NCBI RefSeq assembly: GCF_018320785.1
Contig: NC_054867.1
Span: 30,569,855 to 30,633,854 of the forward strand
From: Cheilinus undulatus
Lineage: Eukaryota; Chordata; Actinopteri; Labriformes; Labridae
DNA length: 64,000 bases
Reading direction: 5' to 3'
The notes under the pieces are model-generated. The model did not search any database and had not been told where the DNA came from. It was given only the letters and a program-made list of their open reading frames with translations. Of this stretch, positions 1 through 12,200 are shown piece after piece. Within the stretch, counting starts at the first letter, position 1. Each line of letters opens with the position of its first letter. Both the position numbers and the translations under genes were made by a program.

Positions 1-2877
1 TCCTTTCAGGCGCCGTGTTTATGGAATTAGCTCTGAAATGAAATTAGCATCAGGGGCAGTTTTGGTCGTTCTAGCCTGTGATGTATGTTAAAGTGCAGTT
101 AGTGAAAGTAACGAATCTTTTCCAAACTGAATCAAATGGCACTACAGTTAGGCTATGTGTAAGGGATGCTAGTTCCCCATTTAGAATCAACATCAAGTCT
201 CGCAGCTATCCATTTACCCACAGGGCCGTAAAAATTAGCTAGCAGGCCCAGGGGCGAAAGGACCCCATTAGCTCCCCAATTTAGTTTGATTATTACAAAG
301 TACTGAATTATCTTCTGAAGAAAAATCTGGAAGGTAAGCATAAAGAGCAATTAATTGTTGTTAACACAACACTTTCTCAGAAAAGTATGGCTGTCAGGGT
401 AGAGAGGGGGCAGCTGGGGCCACTGTTGTGATAAAATGAGGTGAGCAGGTGGAAAGAGAAGCTGAATACCAACAGACCAGCAAAGCATATATGCACAACA
501 GCAGATGCCTAGAAGTCCTGGGTTAAATATTTCTCTAGGTTGTGTTTACCAGGATGCAATGTTACCAACTCTGTAAAGCGTTTTTTGTTTGTTTGTTTTA
601 AGTGGGGTTGTAATAATAAGACACCAGCCAGAGATATGGCACCAAAGCTAGGCTTTACATCAAAGCAGACCAGGCAGTTTTCACCATTCAATTTAGCTAA
701 TTTTAAGAAAAACTGACGTTAACTATAACTACGGCCCTGCTGTTATGTCCCTGTGAAATGTTTACAACTGCCAGACGGTAAAAATACAATGGTAAGTCAA
801 GAAGAAGGGCTCAGGTTGGTTTTGTGATAGTGGCATATGTAGAATTCTTATAAGTAAGGGATGAACAAGAAGCCCAATGACCTTTGCGCTTTCAAAAATA
901 ATCGTTCACTGGGTCAGAGAGTAAATTTGTGCAGAGTTTGATGAAAATCCCTCAAGATGTTTGATATAGTGCATTAATAAGCAGAGGATGAACATGATGT
1001 CCAGTGACCTTGACCTCCAAAATGTAGTCACTTCATCCACGAGTCAGAGTGAACATTTGTGCAGTTTGAAGAACCATCATTCAGTTCTTGAGACATTGCG
1101 TTCACACGAATGACTCAAATGGATGCATGCATGGATTGAAAACCTAATAGCATTTGCATCCTGCCTCATCTATCAGTGAAAAATAAAATCAGTATCTGAA
1201 TAAGTAAACATTTTTTTAAATAAATTCTCAGAAGGTCTCTTTGTTTAGATATGAACCTGCACCACAGTTCTTGGTGTTCTCCCACTGATCAGCTGTTTGG
1301 GTCTATGGTGAAAGACCAAACTTGACTGTTGTGTATCACAGCTGAAACAACTCAACTGAAAAATACCTATCCCTTTAAAGGAAAAGCATATTATTAGTGG
1401 TAGTCTGTTCCGTATTTATAGAGGATACCGTTGTGGTTCACTCTCTAAACTTCCTGTTTATTAAGCTGAATTTCTTCTGCTGTGTTTACACTGACAAAAC
1501 TTTTTTCTGACTTTGTGTTTCTCCAGAATTAAAACACTGTGCCTGGTCTCTGTTTAAATTTTCACTTCAGTGGTTTATGGTGTGCTTTATGGAATGCATA
1601 GAAAGCAAGCAATAAGCCCTTGAACTTAACTGAGCATTGATTAGTAAAATATTCAAAACTTTTCTAAAAAGTTGGTCGAGACCTAAAATGGAGCAAAAGT
1701 CAGGAACTTCTTCTTCTTTCTTCATTAATTGGGTGAAGAAAATATCTCAAAGGCCTAAATAAAGTTACATTTTACATTTAAATCGAAAAGTATGACATGC
1801 TTTCAGTATTGGACAGTCTACACTGCCCTGCATGGTGTTTGGATCGTCATAGTTACAGACAAGAAAGTCACTGTGTCAATAGCAGACCCCCGGCCCGGCC
1901 TTTGTATACACATTCCTGTTGTGCTATTCAGTGAAGACCCCCAAAAGACTTACTTCTCTCACAAGTCATTAATCTGAATAATTACAGCTGTATCACAGCC
2001 ATATACCAAACACAAAATGTATCCTTTAACCTGAAGCCAGGTCAAGATCATCATTACCAAAAAAAAAAAAAAGCCAAAAACGTGTGGTTTCAAAAGACAT
2101 GTCAAGGGAAATAATTAGGCCGTATCATATGCAGTCAGACTGAAAAAACATCAAAATTGTTTACTTAAGCAGTAGACAATGATTTACAAGAGAAAGTAAA
2201 AACTAATAGGCTTTCTTGAAGGCAGAAGAGGACAGTAGGTTTTTATTTTAACCATCTTTGGCGCACCCTACTGGCGCCTTGACAAATAACTATCATTGAT
2301 TCCAGCAGATCTGAGCTTGGTGTACACGTTAAAATGCATAAACCTTTGTAACCTTCATATGCGTGGCCAAAATACAGCCCATACGCTTGAATTATAAGTC
2401 ATACTCTATTTCTATGTAAGTTAAAGTTCACAACCTCGATTATCTCCTCAGATAAACTCTTAAATCGTACATGAGCCCCAATCGTAACTTCATCGGCTGC
2501 CTCCCTTTTATTTCCTCAACATCTCAAACATGCAAAAGAAACATGTTAGTGTCTTGTTTTTCATAAACAAGTTGAATTTTCTCCATCTTCATCTGTAAAA
2601 GTGCATCCAGAAAGACACGCCCGAGTTTTCAAGTCTGTCAGGAGTTGAAGGCGGGAGGAGGAATGAGGAGGGGGGTTATACATTAAACTGTGCAGCATCC
2701 GAGATAACATGAATGATAAAGATTAAGACTCTGCTTGAAATGAGCAGAAGACAGAGAACCAAACACCCACGCTTTGATAAAACAGCCCCTGACATCAACG
2801 TTTCCTACAGCTATCATGAGGAGATGGTTAAACGCAGTGAAAAGAAATTCACTTCCCTGTCTGATTTATAGTCTCAC
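1..2877. other. Unassigned sequence, no convincing gene
   Basis: No conserved coding exon was recognised on either strand. Short open frames here have A/T-rich, low-complexity translations typical of chance ORFs. A 13-base A run lies near 2060. If the small exon at 2878-2921 is real, this stretch is probably the first intron of that leftward gene. It could equally be plain intergenic DNA. Confidence 0.4.
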
Positions 2878-2921
2878 CTCGGCGTTTTAATCTGATGAAA
2901 CTGAGCCCACGGGTCCTCCAT
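2878..2921 (-). CDS. Candidate first coding exon of an unidentified leftward gene
   Basis: On the minus strand an ATG at 2921-2919 sits in a good Kozak setting (AGAAGAATGG). It opens a frame reading MEDPWAQFHQIKTP, followed two bases later by a strong donor (GAG|gtgagac) at 2878/2877. That gives 14 codons plus 2 nt. I do not recognise the peptide and no downstream exon is visible in the remaining 2.9 kb, so the rest would lie beyond the left edge or in an exon too short to see. A chance ATG plus donor is possible. Confidence 0.35.
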
Positions 2922-3319
2922 TCTTCTGAGCGGGTTTGACGATCACAGGGGCAGAAATAAACACCATCCACAGCCGCTACTGTACGTGTATCACTAGCTT
3001 CTTGCAGACAGAGCGGCTTCCCCCAAAATCTCCTCCATGCTTTTTCCGGGGAGGGACTTCCAGGTCTTCAGCAACTTCAGCCTGAGCTCCGTAGACACAA
3101 CAGTGAGCACATGATGATGGGCTGTCAGCTGACCGTACACAGCATTTTTACTTTGATGAAACGATGAATCTCCCGAATACAACAAGAAAACGCTTACCTA
3201 AATTCTGAATAATACTGTCTAACCTAAAAAGTTTTTACTTAAGTGGAACGAGCATAAATTGAATTTTGTGGATAGCGCTAATCGGGGGGTAGAAGTATAC
3301 TACTTTGCAGTAGCCTATT

Positions 3320-3715
3320 CATTTTGGCAGCTATCTTAAATACAGTCCAAGTCTTTGGATTAAAAACGATTTTTGTTTTAGTCAGTTTCCGCCTTTATAG
3401 TTTTAGTCTAGTTTAAGTAAAAAAAAAAATAATTCGTGCAGTTTAGGTCAATAAAAAGTCCCTGCTTTTTTCCTTTGGATTAATATAATCATCCAAATTG
3501 TAGAATAATATAAAAGTGAAGCATGAATTTAACGTCATAACTTTAGTGGTTTAAAAAATTGCATACTTTACACACAGTTGAGAATTATTATGGATTTTAA
3601 ATTTCAAACAGTCCAGCACCAACATTTTAATTTCCTTGATGAAAACTTAACTTACTTTTCTTCAGGGTTTTATCACAAAGATTTATTTTCAGCTAGTTCT
3701 AGTCTTGTACTCATT
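3320..3715. repeat. Dispersed repeat rich in TTTTAGTCTAGTTTAAGT
   Basis: This degenerate A/T-rich stretch contains 'agttttagtctagtttaagt' and 'aataaaaagtccctgc'. The same succession recurs at 23640-24010 ('agttttagtctagtttaagt', then 'cataaaaagtcctcac'), and both copies begin near a 'gacagctattttag'-like or 'ggcagctatctta' segment. Two diverged copies in the same window identify a dispersed repeat. It looks like a non-autonomous DNA element, but I could not define its termini or family. Confidence 0.5.
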
Positions 3716-4720
3716 CAATAAAAGTACAGTGCCATTAAAAAATATTGCTCCCTTTCTAATTCCTGAGTTTTTTTTTTTTTTTTTTTTTTTTGCATATTTA
3801 TCACACTTAAATGTTTTGGATCATCAAACCAATTTTTATATTTCACAAAGACAACCCAAGTAAATAAAAAATGCAGTGTTTGAATGATCATTTCATTTTT
3901 AAGGGGAGTAAAAAATCCAAACCTATCTGGCCCTGTATGAAAAAGTAATCGCCCCCTGAACCTAATAACTGGTTGCGCCACCCTTGGCAGCAATAACTGA
4001 AATAAAGCGTTTGTGATAACCGGTGATGAGTCTTTCACATTGCTGTGGAGGAATTTTGGCCCACTCTTCTTCACAGAATTATTTTAACTCAGCCACATTG
4101 GAGGGTTTTTGAGCATGAACTGCCTGTTTAAGGTCACACCACAGCACATAATTTGAATTTAGGTCCAGACTTTGACTTGGCCACTCCAAAACCTTCATTT
4201 TGTTTTTCTTGAGCCTCTAAGAGGTGGACTTGATGGAAGTTTTGCCAGTCTTGCTGCATAACCCAAGAGTGCTTGAGTTTGAGGGCAGGAACTGATGGAC
4301 GGATGTTCACCTCCAGGATTTTCTGGCAGACAGCAGAATTCATTGTTCCATCAATCAGATCAAGTGGTCCAGGTCCTGAAGCAACAAAGCAGCCCCAGAC
4401 CATCACACTGCCACCACCATGTTCAACTGCTGGCATGATGTTCTTTTTATCAAATGCTGTTATATTTACCCCAGATGTAACGGGTCGCACACCTTCCACA
4501 AAGTTCAGCTTTTGTCTCATCAGTCCACAGAATGTCTCTCCAAGAGGTCTTGGGGATCATCAAGATGTGTCTTGGCAAATGTGAGATGAACCTTTTTGTT
4601 GTTTTTTGTCAGCAGTGGTTTTGGCCTTGGAACTCTCCCATGATGCTGTTTTTTTCCCAGTGTCTTTCTTATGGTTGAGTCATGAACTCTGACCTTAACT
4701 GAGGCCAGTGAGGCCTACAG

Positions 4721-7446
4721 GTTACAATGTTACAATGTTACAATGTCATTTAGCAGACGCTTTTCTCCAAAGCGACGTACATTTGAGAGCAAGAACAACA
4801 CAAGCAATGATCTAGACAAGAAGAAACAACATCAGTAAGTGCCATCAAGTGCTTCAGGTTCAATTGGACGCAAGTGCTGCCGTGTAGAGTTTAAGGCAGA
4901 GTACCAAAATATACGTTGTTTATGTAGTTTTTTTTTTTTTTTTTTTTTTGTTTGTTTGTTTTTAGACAGCAACAATGAATCAAGGAAAATGTGGGATCAC
5001 TAATTGCCATTCATTAGGCTTCACAACAACTATTTACCAAGTACCAAGTGCTGGATCATTCCCAAAGAGCTGGGTAAAGAAATCCCAGAAGTAGAGCAGG
5101 ACAGTGCGAGCTAACTATAGTTGGGAAACTCATTCAACCACTGGGGACAGCAGTGGAGAATAGTCTGGCTGAGACTCAATCTACTACTGGGGACAACAGT
5201 AGAGAATTGCCTAGCTAAGTGCAAAGTGTTCTCTGAAGAGCTGGGTCTTTAGCCTTCTCTTGAAAGTAGACAGGGAGTCTGTAGATCGAATGTAGTTGGG
5301 TAATTCATTCCACCATTTAGGGACAACAGAGGAGAAGAGTCGAGCTAGTGACTTAGGAGCATGATGTGCTGGAAGTACCAGGCGCCTTTCGCTGGCTGAG
5401 CGTAGTGGGCGAGAAGGGGTGTAGACCTGGATGAGGGACTCCAGGTAAACAGGAGCAGTTTTAGTTACTGCTTTGTAAGCAATGATTAGAGTTTTGAATT
5501 TAATGCGAGCTGCAACTGGAAGCCAGTGTAGAGAGATTAAAAGAGGCGTGACATGAGCTCTCTTGGGTTGGTTGAAGACCAGACGTGCTGCTGCGTTCTG
5601 GATCAACTGCAGAGGTATAACTGTGCATGCAGGTAGGCCTGCCAGTAATGAGTTACAGTAGTCAATACGTGATATTATAAGAGCCTGTACTAGGAGTTGT
5701 GTAGCATGCTCTGTCAAGTAGGGTCTGATCCTCTTGATGTTGTAGAAGGCCGGCAGGACCGAGCAATCGAGGCCACATGGAGCTTGAAGGTTAGCTGGTC
5801 ATCAATCATGACACCCAGATTCCGGGCTGACTTAGTGGGCAAGAGATTATTTGATCCAAGCTGGATACTGATCTGCGGTTCAATAGTGGGACTGGCTGGG
5901 ATGATAATGAGCTCAGTTTTGGGCAGGTTGAGCTGAAGGTGACGTTCCCTCATCCATTTAGAAATATCAGCAAGGCAGGATGAGATCCGAGCTGAGACAG
6001 TTGTGTCATCTGGTGGAAAGGACAGGAATAGCTGTGTGTCGTCTGCATAGCAGTGATAAGAAAAGCCATGGGAGCGGATGATTGCACCAAGTGAGGTGGT
6101 GTATATTGAGAAAAGTAGGGGACCAAGCACAGACCCTTGAGGCACCCCTGTTGATAAGCCATGCAGTTTAGACACTCCTCCCTTCCATGATACTCTAAAA
6201 GATCTCCTGTGAGGTAGGACTTAAACCACTGTAGGGCAGATCCTGAGATACCAAGTGAAGAGAGTGTGGAGAGGAGGATTTGGTGGTTTACTGTGTCAAA
6301 GGCAGCAGACAGATCCAGCAGTAAGAGAACTGAGGACTGACCAGCTGCTCTGGCCAAGCGAAGTGATTCCGTTACCGACAAAAGTGCAGTTTCAGTAGAG
6401 TGGCCCCGCCTAAAGCCAGACTGATTCTGATCAAGTAGATCATTGTTCTGCAAGTGTTCTGAGAGCTGGTTGAAGACTGTGCGCTCCAGTATTTTTGATA
6501 GGAATGGGAGAAGTGAGACCGGCCTGTAATTTTCAACCAGGGCTGGGTTGAGAGTGGGTTTTTTGAGCAGTGGTGTAACCCGCGCTTGCTTGAAAGCAGC
6601 TGGGAAAACACCTGTGGACAGAGAGGAGTTAATGATACAACTCACAGCAGGGCTGATTGTGGGCTCAATCGCCTGCAAGAGATGTGATGGTATCGGATCG
6701 AGGGGACAGGTTGTGGGCTTAGAGTCAAGCAGAAGCCTGGTGACCTCGCTCTCACTTAGTGGAGAGAATGAGCTAAGTGATGCATCACTAGCTGGTGGCA
6801 GAAAACTGAGTTGGACAGGCTCAGAGAATTGGTTGCTGATGGCAGAAACCTTGTCAGTGAAGTAGGAGGCGAACATGTCTGGAGTCAACATACTGGAGGG
6901 TTGTGGGTTTGAAGGAGAGAGGAGCAAGTTAAAAGCAGAGAAGAGTTTGCGTGCATCAGTGGCAGCACAGATCTTTGATTGATAGAACGCCCTCTTAGCA
7001 GATTTTAGAGCAGAGGTAAAACAGGACAGTTTTTGCTGATAAGCACTCAAGTCAGTGGTTTGTTTGGATTTACGCCATTTTCTCTCTGCCGCTCTGAGCC
7101 CTGCCCTTTGGGTTCTGATGACCTCAGTGAGCCAGGGACAAGGTGGAGTATTACGAATAGGCTTAGACACCAGAGGGCAGAGTTTGTCCAGAGAGGAGGT
7201 CAGTGAGGAGCAGAATGTGTCTGTGGCCTCGTTAACAGTGAGTGTGAAGGACTCGTTACATGAGGCTAGTGCAGCTGAGACCTCGTCAGACAGCTGTGTT
7301 GGGTCAAGTGACTGAAGGTTTCTGCGGTATGATCTTAACTGAGTAGTAGATTGTTGAAGTTCAGGTAAGCCAAGTGAGAACTGAATGAAGTAGTGGTCAG
7401 AGAGGTGAAGTGGTGTTACACTCAAATTAGCCGTGGAGCAATTGCG
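4721..7446 (-). mobile_element. L2-clade LINE, 5'-truncated, nested in the Tc1
   Basis: This is a non-LTR retrotransposon on the minus strand. Its 3' end, at low coordinates, has a short 8-bp tandem tail (gttacaat, three units, 4721-4745) next to 'catttagcagacgcttttct', the conserved tail shared by many fish L2 and V-SINE elements. A possible 4-bp target duplication, ACAG, flanks it at 4717-4720 and 7447-7450. The sister Tc1 at 16.5 kb shows the empty site. The 5' end is truncated inside the endonuclease domain, near the SDH motif. It was one insertion into an already present Tc1. Confidence 0.9.
5211..7425 (-). pseudogene. Broken reverse transcriptase ORF of the L2 LINE
   Basis: Three overlapping frames on the minus strand cover one protein. 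Frame one (7425-about 6200) begins at the end of the endonuclease (LSDHYFIQFSL). It continues with RT blocks ENYRPVSLLPFLSKILER, QSGFRRGHSTETAL and LLLDLSAAFDTVNH. Frame two (6175-5714) holds [13 protein letters not shown] and the catalytic YADD in [11 protein letters not shown]. Frame three (5717-5211) is the C-terminal part, with HWLPVAARIKFK and PKWWNELP. The order and motifs match L2-type fish LINEs. At least two frame changes make it non-functional as one ORF. It is a LINE gene, not a host gene. Confidence 0.88.
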
Positions 7447-7905
7447 ACAGGTCTTTGGATGTTGTCCTGGGTTCTTTTGTGACCTCCTGGATGAGTGGTC
7501 GATGCACTCTTGGAGTCATTTTTGGTTGGCTGACCACTCCTGGGAAGGTTCTCCACTGTTCCAAGTTTTCTCTATTTGTGGATAATGGCTCTGACTGTAT
7601 TTTGCTGGAGTCCCAAAGCCTTGGAAATGGCTCTGTAACCTTTCCCACACTGATAGATTTCAATCACTTTGCTTCTCATTTGTTCTAGAAATTCTTTGGA
7701 TTGTGTTATGATGCGTTTCTTTTTAAGATCTTATAGCCTACTTCACTTTGTCCGACAGCTTCTATTTAAGTGATTTCTTGATTCAACAAATCTGGCAGTA
7801 ATCAGGCCTGGTTGTGGCCAGTGAAATTGAACTCAGCGTTCCAAGAACTGGGTAATAACAGTAACTCATGATTTAACAAGGGGGCCAATTATACATCTCC
7901 TTTTT

Positions 7906-8454
7906 CTTTTACCTTATGTCTTCTTTTCCACCTCACTTTTTGTATACCTGAATTATTTCTTGTTTGCACTACCTAAACTGAATGTCTCAGTATCCATTTT
8001 TACATCAGGAGGGCCACACATCAAGCCCATAAGGTTTTTCTTTCTTCTCTTGCACATACTTTTTGAAGTAATTTACTTCTGAACTTCCAAATGATCATGT
8101 GCTGCAATTCTTGTTTGCTTTATTGATCTATTCTGTTCCTGTGGTTCTTTTTTATATTCATATATGCAATTAAACTGTTGATCCTCAATAAATTGACAGT
8201 ATAAGCATCAAAACAGTTTAAGAACTTGAAGCAAGCTGTACGATCTCAACGAGCTTCAAAATCATGTCTGATTGTGTCTGGATAGCAGAGTATCCCTTCA
8301 ACTGGGGTGCTTATTATATTATTTGAAGGCAAATTTAAATAAAGTTGAAAAAATGTGTGATACAAAAAGTTTAAAAAATGTCTGATAAAGCATGAGATTT
8401 GAGGAGAGGAGCAGTGGTGAACTGGTGACTTCAATAAAACAAAAGTCAATGAAA
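7906..8454. other. Spacer between the Tc1 and the necap2 3' end
   Basis: A/T-rich DNA without a recognisable exon. It lies downstream of the probable necap2 polyadenylation site, which is read leftward. Nothing else is identified here. Confidence 0.4.
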
Positions 8455-8462
8455 TATATTGT

Positions 8463-8468
8463 TTTATT
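8463..8468 (-). terminator. necap2: Probable necap2 polyadenylation signal
   Basis: AATAAA on the minus strand (TTTATT on plus), about 750 bases past the necap2 stop codon. It is the most likely 3' end of that transcript, giving a 3' UTR of roughly 9220 down to about 8445. Inferred from position only. Confidence 0.5.
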
Positions 8469-9220
8469 TACAAGGAGACATACATTTATACATTTTGGAT
8501 CTTTTTTTCAGGAAGGCACTTGATCAAATAACTGTTTGTATTAGCATCAAAAAATTTAGGAAAATTCAATTTGGTAAAAGGCACATTTAAAAAAAAAAGA
8601 ACACTAGGAAAGGACAATGCAGAGTGTACAAAAAGGACACACGAACAAAATGGCAACTAAGACTTTTTTTTCCTCCCAAAGGATGATTTTTTTTTTTTTA
8701 AGTCTGGGTGTTTTATAATGAAGGAGTAAGAGGTTTAAAATTAAACTATTTAAATTTGAACAGTAATTTGAGAGATCTAAAAGAATGACTAAAATGAAGA
8801 GAAAAAAATCACACACACATGCTGGTTTACAGCTAAATGAAAAACATGGATACTTCAATAGGTAACCTTTCCTTTTCCCAAATGGTTTAAAACAAAGTTG
8901 AGATGAGTGTTGCTGGTGTGAAGAGATAACTGAGAACTTGTGCTTGATGTCGTAAAGACATGGAGCAGAGTAATGGTTGCATAGAAGAGTCTAGAAATTG
9001 AAGCCGAGTGTAAAAATACAAATATTTTACTATTTGATCCTCCAGAGTTTGTTGGTCAGCAGGCTGCAGTTGTATATTAACAGTCTCTTTATAGATCAGG
9101 TGCAGTGAATGAGCCGGTCAAGTTTGCTAACAGTTCTCTCTCTCTCTCCGTTTCCTTTTCCCACAATCCTGCTGTCCGTGGAATGTATGCAACCTGAGTG
9201 TGTGCATGCTTCCTCAAACC

Positions 9221-12200
9221 TCAGCTAAACTGCACCCAGCCTGATTGCGCAGCGTCTTTATTGGAGCTGTGAAGGAGAGGGATGATGATGAAGATGACCA
9301 TAATGGCAGTGGGCAAGACTTCTTCATGAACACATTTATGAGGAATGAATATGGCAGAGTGACTTACTACAAAGATGAAAACATATACTACTTATTCTGG
9401 AACACTTACTTGGAACCAGCAGATGTAAAATCCCCCCATAGGTCAGCGCTGGGCTGGGCTGCAGGGGCCGGGGAGCCAAAGTCTAAAAGCGGGGCTAGAT
9501 ATGGAGAAATCAGTTGTAGATAGAATGAATTACGTTTAAATAATGGGGTGATGTTTTTTTGAATATACATTATGTAATGCAAAAGCATGGTGATCACCAG
9601 GGTTAGTCTGTGCAGCTGGGACTGTTTGTGGTCCAACAGGAGGTGGCATGAGACCTCCAGCCTTTGCACCTGGCGGAGGTGGCAGCAGACCCCCACCCAT
9701 GGGCCGTGCTTTGGCACCACCTGCATCCTTCTTCTTGATATTCTGTGAGACACAGTCATGGCAGTTTTTACCTAACATATCTTCACAAAGCTTTGTTATT
9801 TCTTAATTCATTTTAGCATCTCATCTATATTTGTGATGTTGGGGCTGAATACTCACCCCGATACTGATCTTGATAGTCTGTCCTTCTTTGAAGCTGAGGT
9901 CCAGCTTAGGTGCATTGCTCTGAGATGCTTCCAGTTTTGCAAGTTCACCTTCTTGCTTCACCCACCTTTACAAACAGAGTTTGACCAGTCATCTCACAAA
10001 ATAAAGCTCAAATACTGTTTCAATGATCAGATAAATACATATTTGTGTAAACACACAGCTCATACAAACAGATTTGCTTGTTTTTTTAGGTCAAGCATAA
10101 ACAGAGACAAGATGGCTTTAAAAGTGGCTAATATCAAGAAGCCAGCTTACTTAAAATGGTCTTGTAAAGCGACGTTGAAGTCAAATGAGTCCCCACGATC
10201 AGCAAAACCGAGGCCGATAAAAGCGTGACGTCCTTTATAAAACCAGTGATGAAGACAAAAACATGTTAGGCAACTTTTAAATCACATTAAAGAACATGAA
10301 AAGTATGATCAGCTTTAAAAATAAAAATAAAAAATACTATCACAGCAAAACATGTCACTTGTATGTTAAAAAATAATCACATTAGACTCCATCAAAATCC
10401 CTTCTGATAGAGAGAGAGGTACTTTGGTTATCCGGCCTATAAACAATATAAACAATACCATGTTGACCAAATCTTTAACCACAGTAGTATCAAGTTCAGG
10501 GAGAATAACACCTATTCTCATGCATAAAAATGTTTGACTTTTAGAAAATAACTTTTTGCAACAGTACATAAATAACACACTCATTTAAAAACTGTTTCCT
10601 GTAAGGTTTACTAACAAAAGTAAGGCTAATGAAAGCAACTTACCGTTGCCATCCTCTATACGGATGACAAAATACCGGCTTGAGTCTGTGACAGCTTCGA
10701 CTACACTGCCTGGATACTGTTCGACTGGAGCTTGGGCAAACAACTCTCCTGTACAGAACAAATGTATACCAAACAGTTCAAGTACTGTTACTGAAAAGGT
10801 AAACAGGTTGTTTGAAAAGGTAACAAAACACAATGAGAGATGCTGTTATTACACGTGCAGAGCTGTGCGATTTTATGTGGCAATCTTTTACAGGCCTTAT
10901 TTTGAAGTTGCCTCTTTGCTGTTTATGCTTAACTCTAATCAGTTGCAGTTTTGTGTTTTTTTACCTGTGTTCTTGTCCTCTAACTTAATGAAGGCCATTT
11001 TTCCTTTAGCAGTGATTTTCATCCTACCACTCCAAGCAGGCTCATCCAGCTTCCAGTCAGCAGCTCTAGAAAAACAGGAAACACACATCGACTGTGAGAG
11101 CGGTGTTGTTGGCTCATCATTCACTGAAAAGAAACCCTGTTTTAACACCAGCAGCTGTAGCTTTTCACAGCATGAGGAAGTGAAATTAAAAAATCAGGAA
11201 GACCCAAATGAGAGACTGGTGTTAACAGCGAGCTCTTTTGCTGAACATTATCAGACCTTTCAAGCACTGCTAAAACAAATGTTAAGACTATATTTTTAGA
11301 GATGCACTAATTGTGAAAATTAGGACTGATGCGGGTACAGATGTTTAATGTGAAAAATTAGCCCATAGTTGATACAATTTTTTTCTTTTTCAGTTTTTTT
11401 GATGAAGCTCTACTGAAATACCAACATTGCATTTCCCTTTGAACAAAAAAACAGATCAGAGTTCAAACCTTTATTTATTCTCGAAAGGACATTGAGGTTT
11501 TCCTCATTTTCAATGCCGTCGAGATTACAGGCACATTAAAACCACAGCACAATAAAACAAAGTGCAGTATACAGAAACAATCACTGTGAACAACAACATC
11601 AGTGACAAAGGTAGATGAATTCAAATCAGGTAAAACAGATGCAATGTGAAACACAGTGGCTAGAAATCAAAGTCCTGAACTTGGAAAGAGAGGGAAGAAA
11701 CTCAATTTTGAGAGTTTGTTGGAGGACGTTCCATGAGCTTGAAGCATCAGTGGAAAAAGCTGTTTTACAAAGTTCAGTACAAGCTTGAGGAACTTTTAGA
11801 AGTAACAAATCAGAAGAGCAAGTCGTGTAGCTAGTTTGTTCAACAGGTGACTTCCTCTGCCCACCAAAAATTCTCTTCTTTGTTTTAGCTGTTAGCTGCA
11901 CTGGTTGCCTGTGTTGTAATGATCTGACAGGACTGATAAACACCTGTGCGTGCAACAATGCTGACACCATTTTTAACCCAATGCATCAGTGCATCTTTGT
12001 ATATTTTAACTGCTTAGAAAGATCTATCAGCTCCTCTTAATCTCACTGATATTTAAAGCAGACTGAAATGTTTGTAGATACAACAAAAAAAGGAGTGGGC
12101 ACACACAGATAACATTAGGAGCTATAAATAGGATTCACAGACCTTGATTTGACTATGACAGCAAGAGTTGTTTCAAAAACATGCAATTCCAGAGTAAACT

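Larger units (their letters stand above)
3727..7905 (-). mobile_element. Tc1-like DNA transposon, split by an L2 insertion
   Basis: The left end starts CAGTGCC after a TA at 3725-3726. The right end decays near 7880-7905 in 'gggggccaattat'. Transposase pieces read on the minus strand. The N-terminal helix-turn-helix part is at 7663-7451, with MKSISVGKVTEPFPRLWDSSK-like residues. The catalytic part at 4520-4134 carries the GGGSVMVWGCF block that is typical of Tc1 DDE transposases. The two parts are separated by the LINE at 4721-7446. A sister copy at 16079-17473 is uninterrupted and shows the original sequence. The catalytic region is frameshifted after HSWVMQQD, so the copy is inactive. It also contains a T run of about 21 bases near 3770. 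Confidence 0.85.

Noticed and set aside
2994-3185. A 63-codon minus-strand frame (LRLKLLKTWKSLPGKSMEEIL)
   Set aside because: The peptide looks protein-like, but no homologue, donor or acceptor placing it in a gene could be seen. Left unannotated.
9245-9523. A 92-codon plus-strand frame with an acidic start
   Set aside because: It overlaps the last two necap2 exons on the opposite strand and matches nothing known. Overlap with a well-phased gene explains the region.
10646-11299. A 217-codon plus-strand frame across two necap2 exons
   Set aside because: It runs antisense through known necap2 exons 2 and 3 and their intron. It has no independent coding signal.
11299-11420. Fragment starting agagatgcactaattg
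   Set aside because: It resembles a hAT-like terminus, but no matching opposite end was found, so it is not listed as an element.
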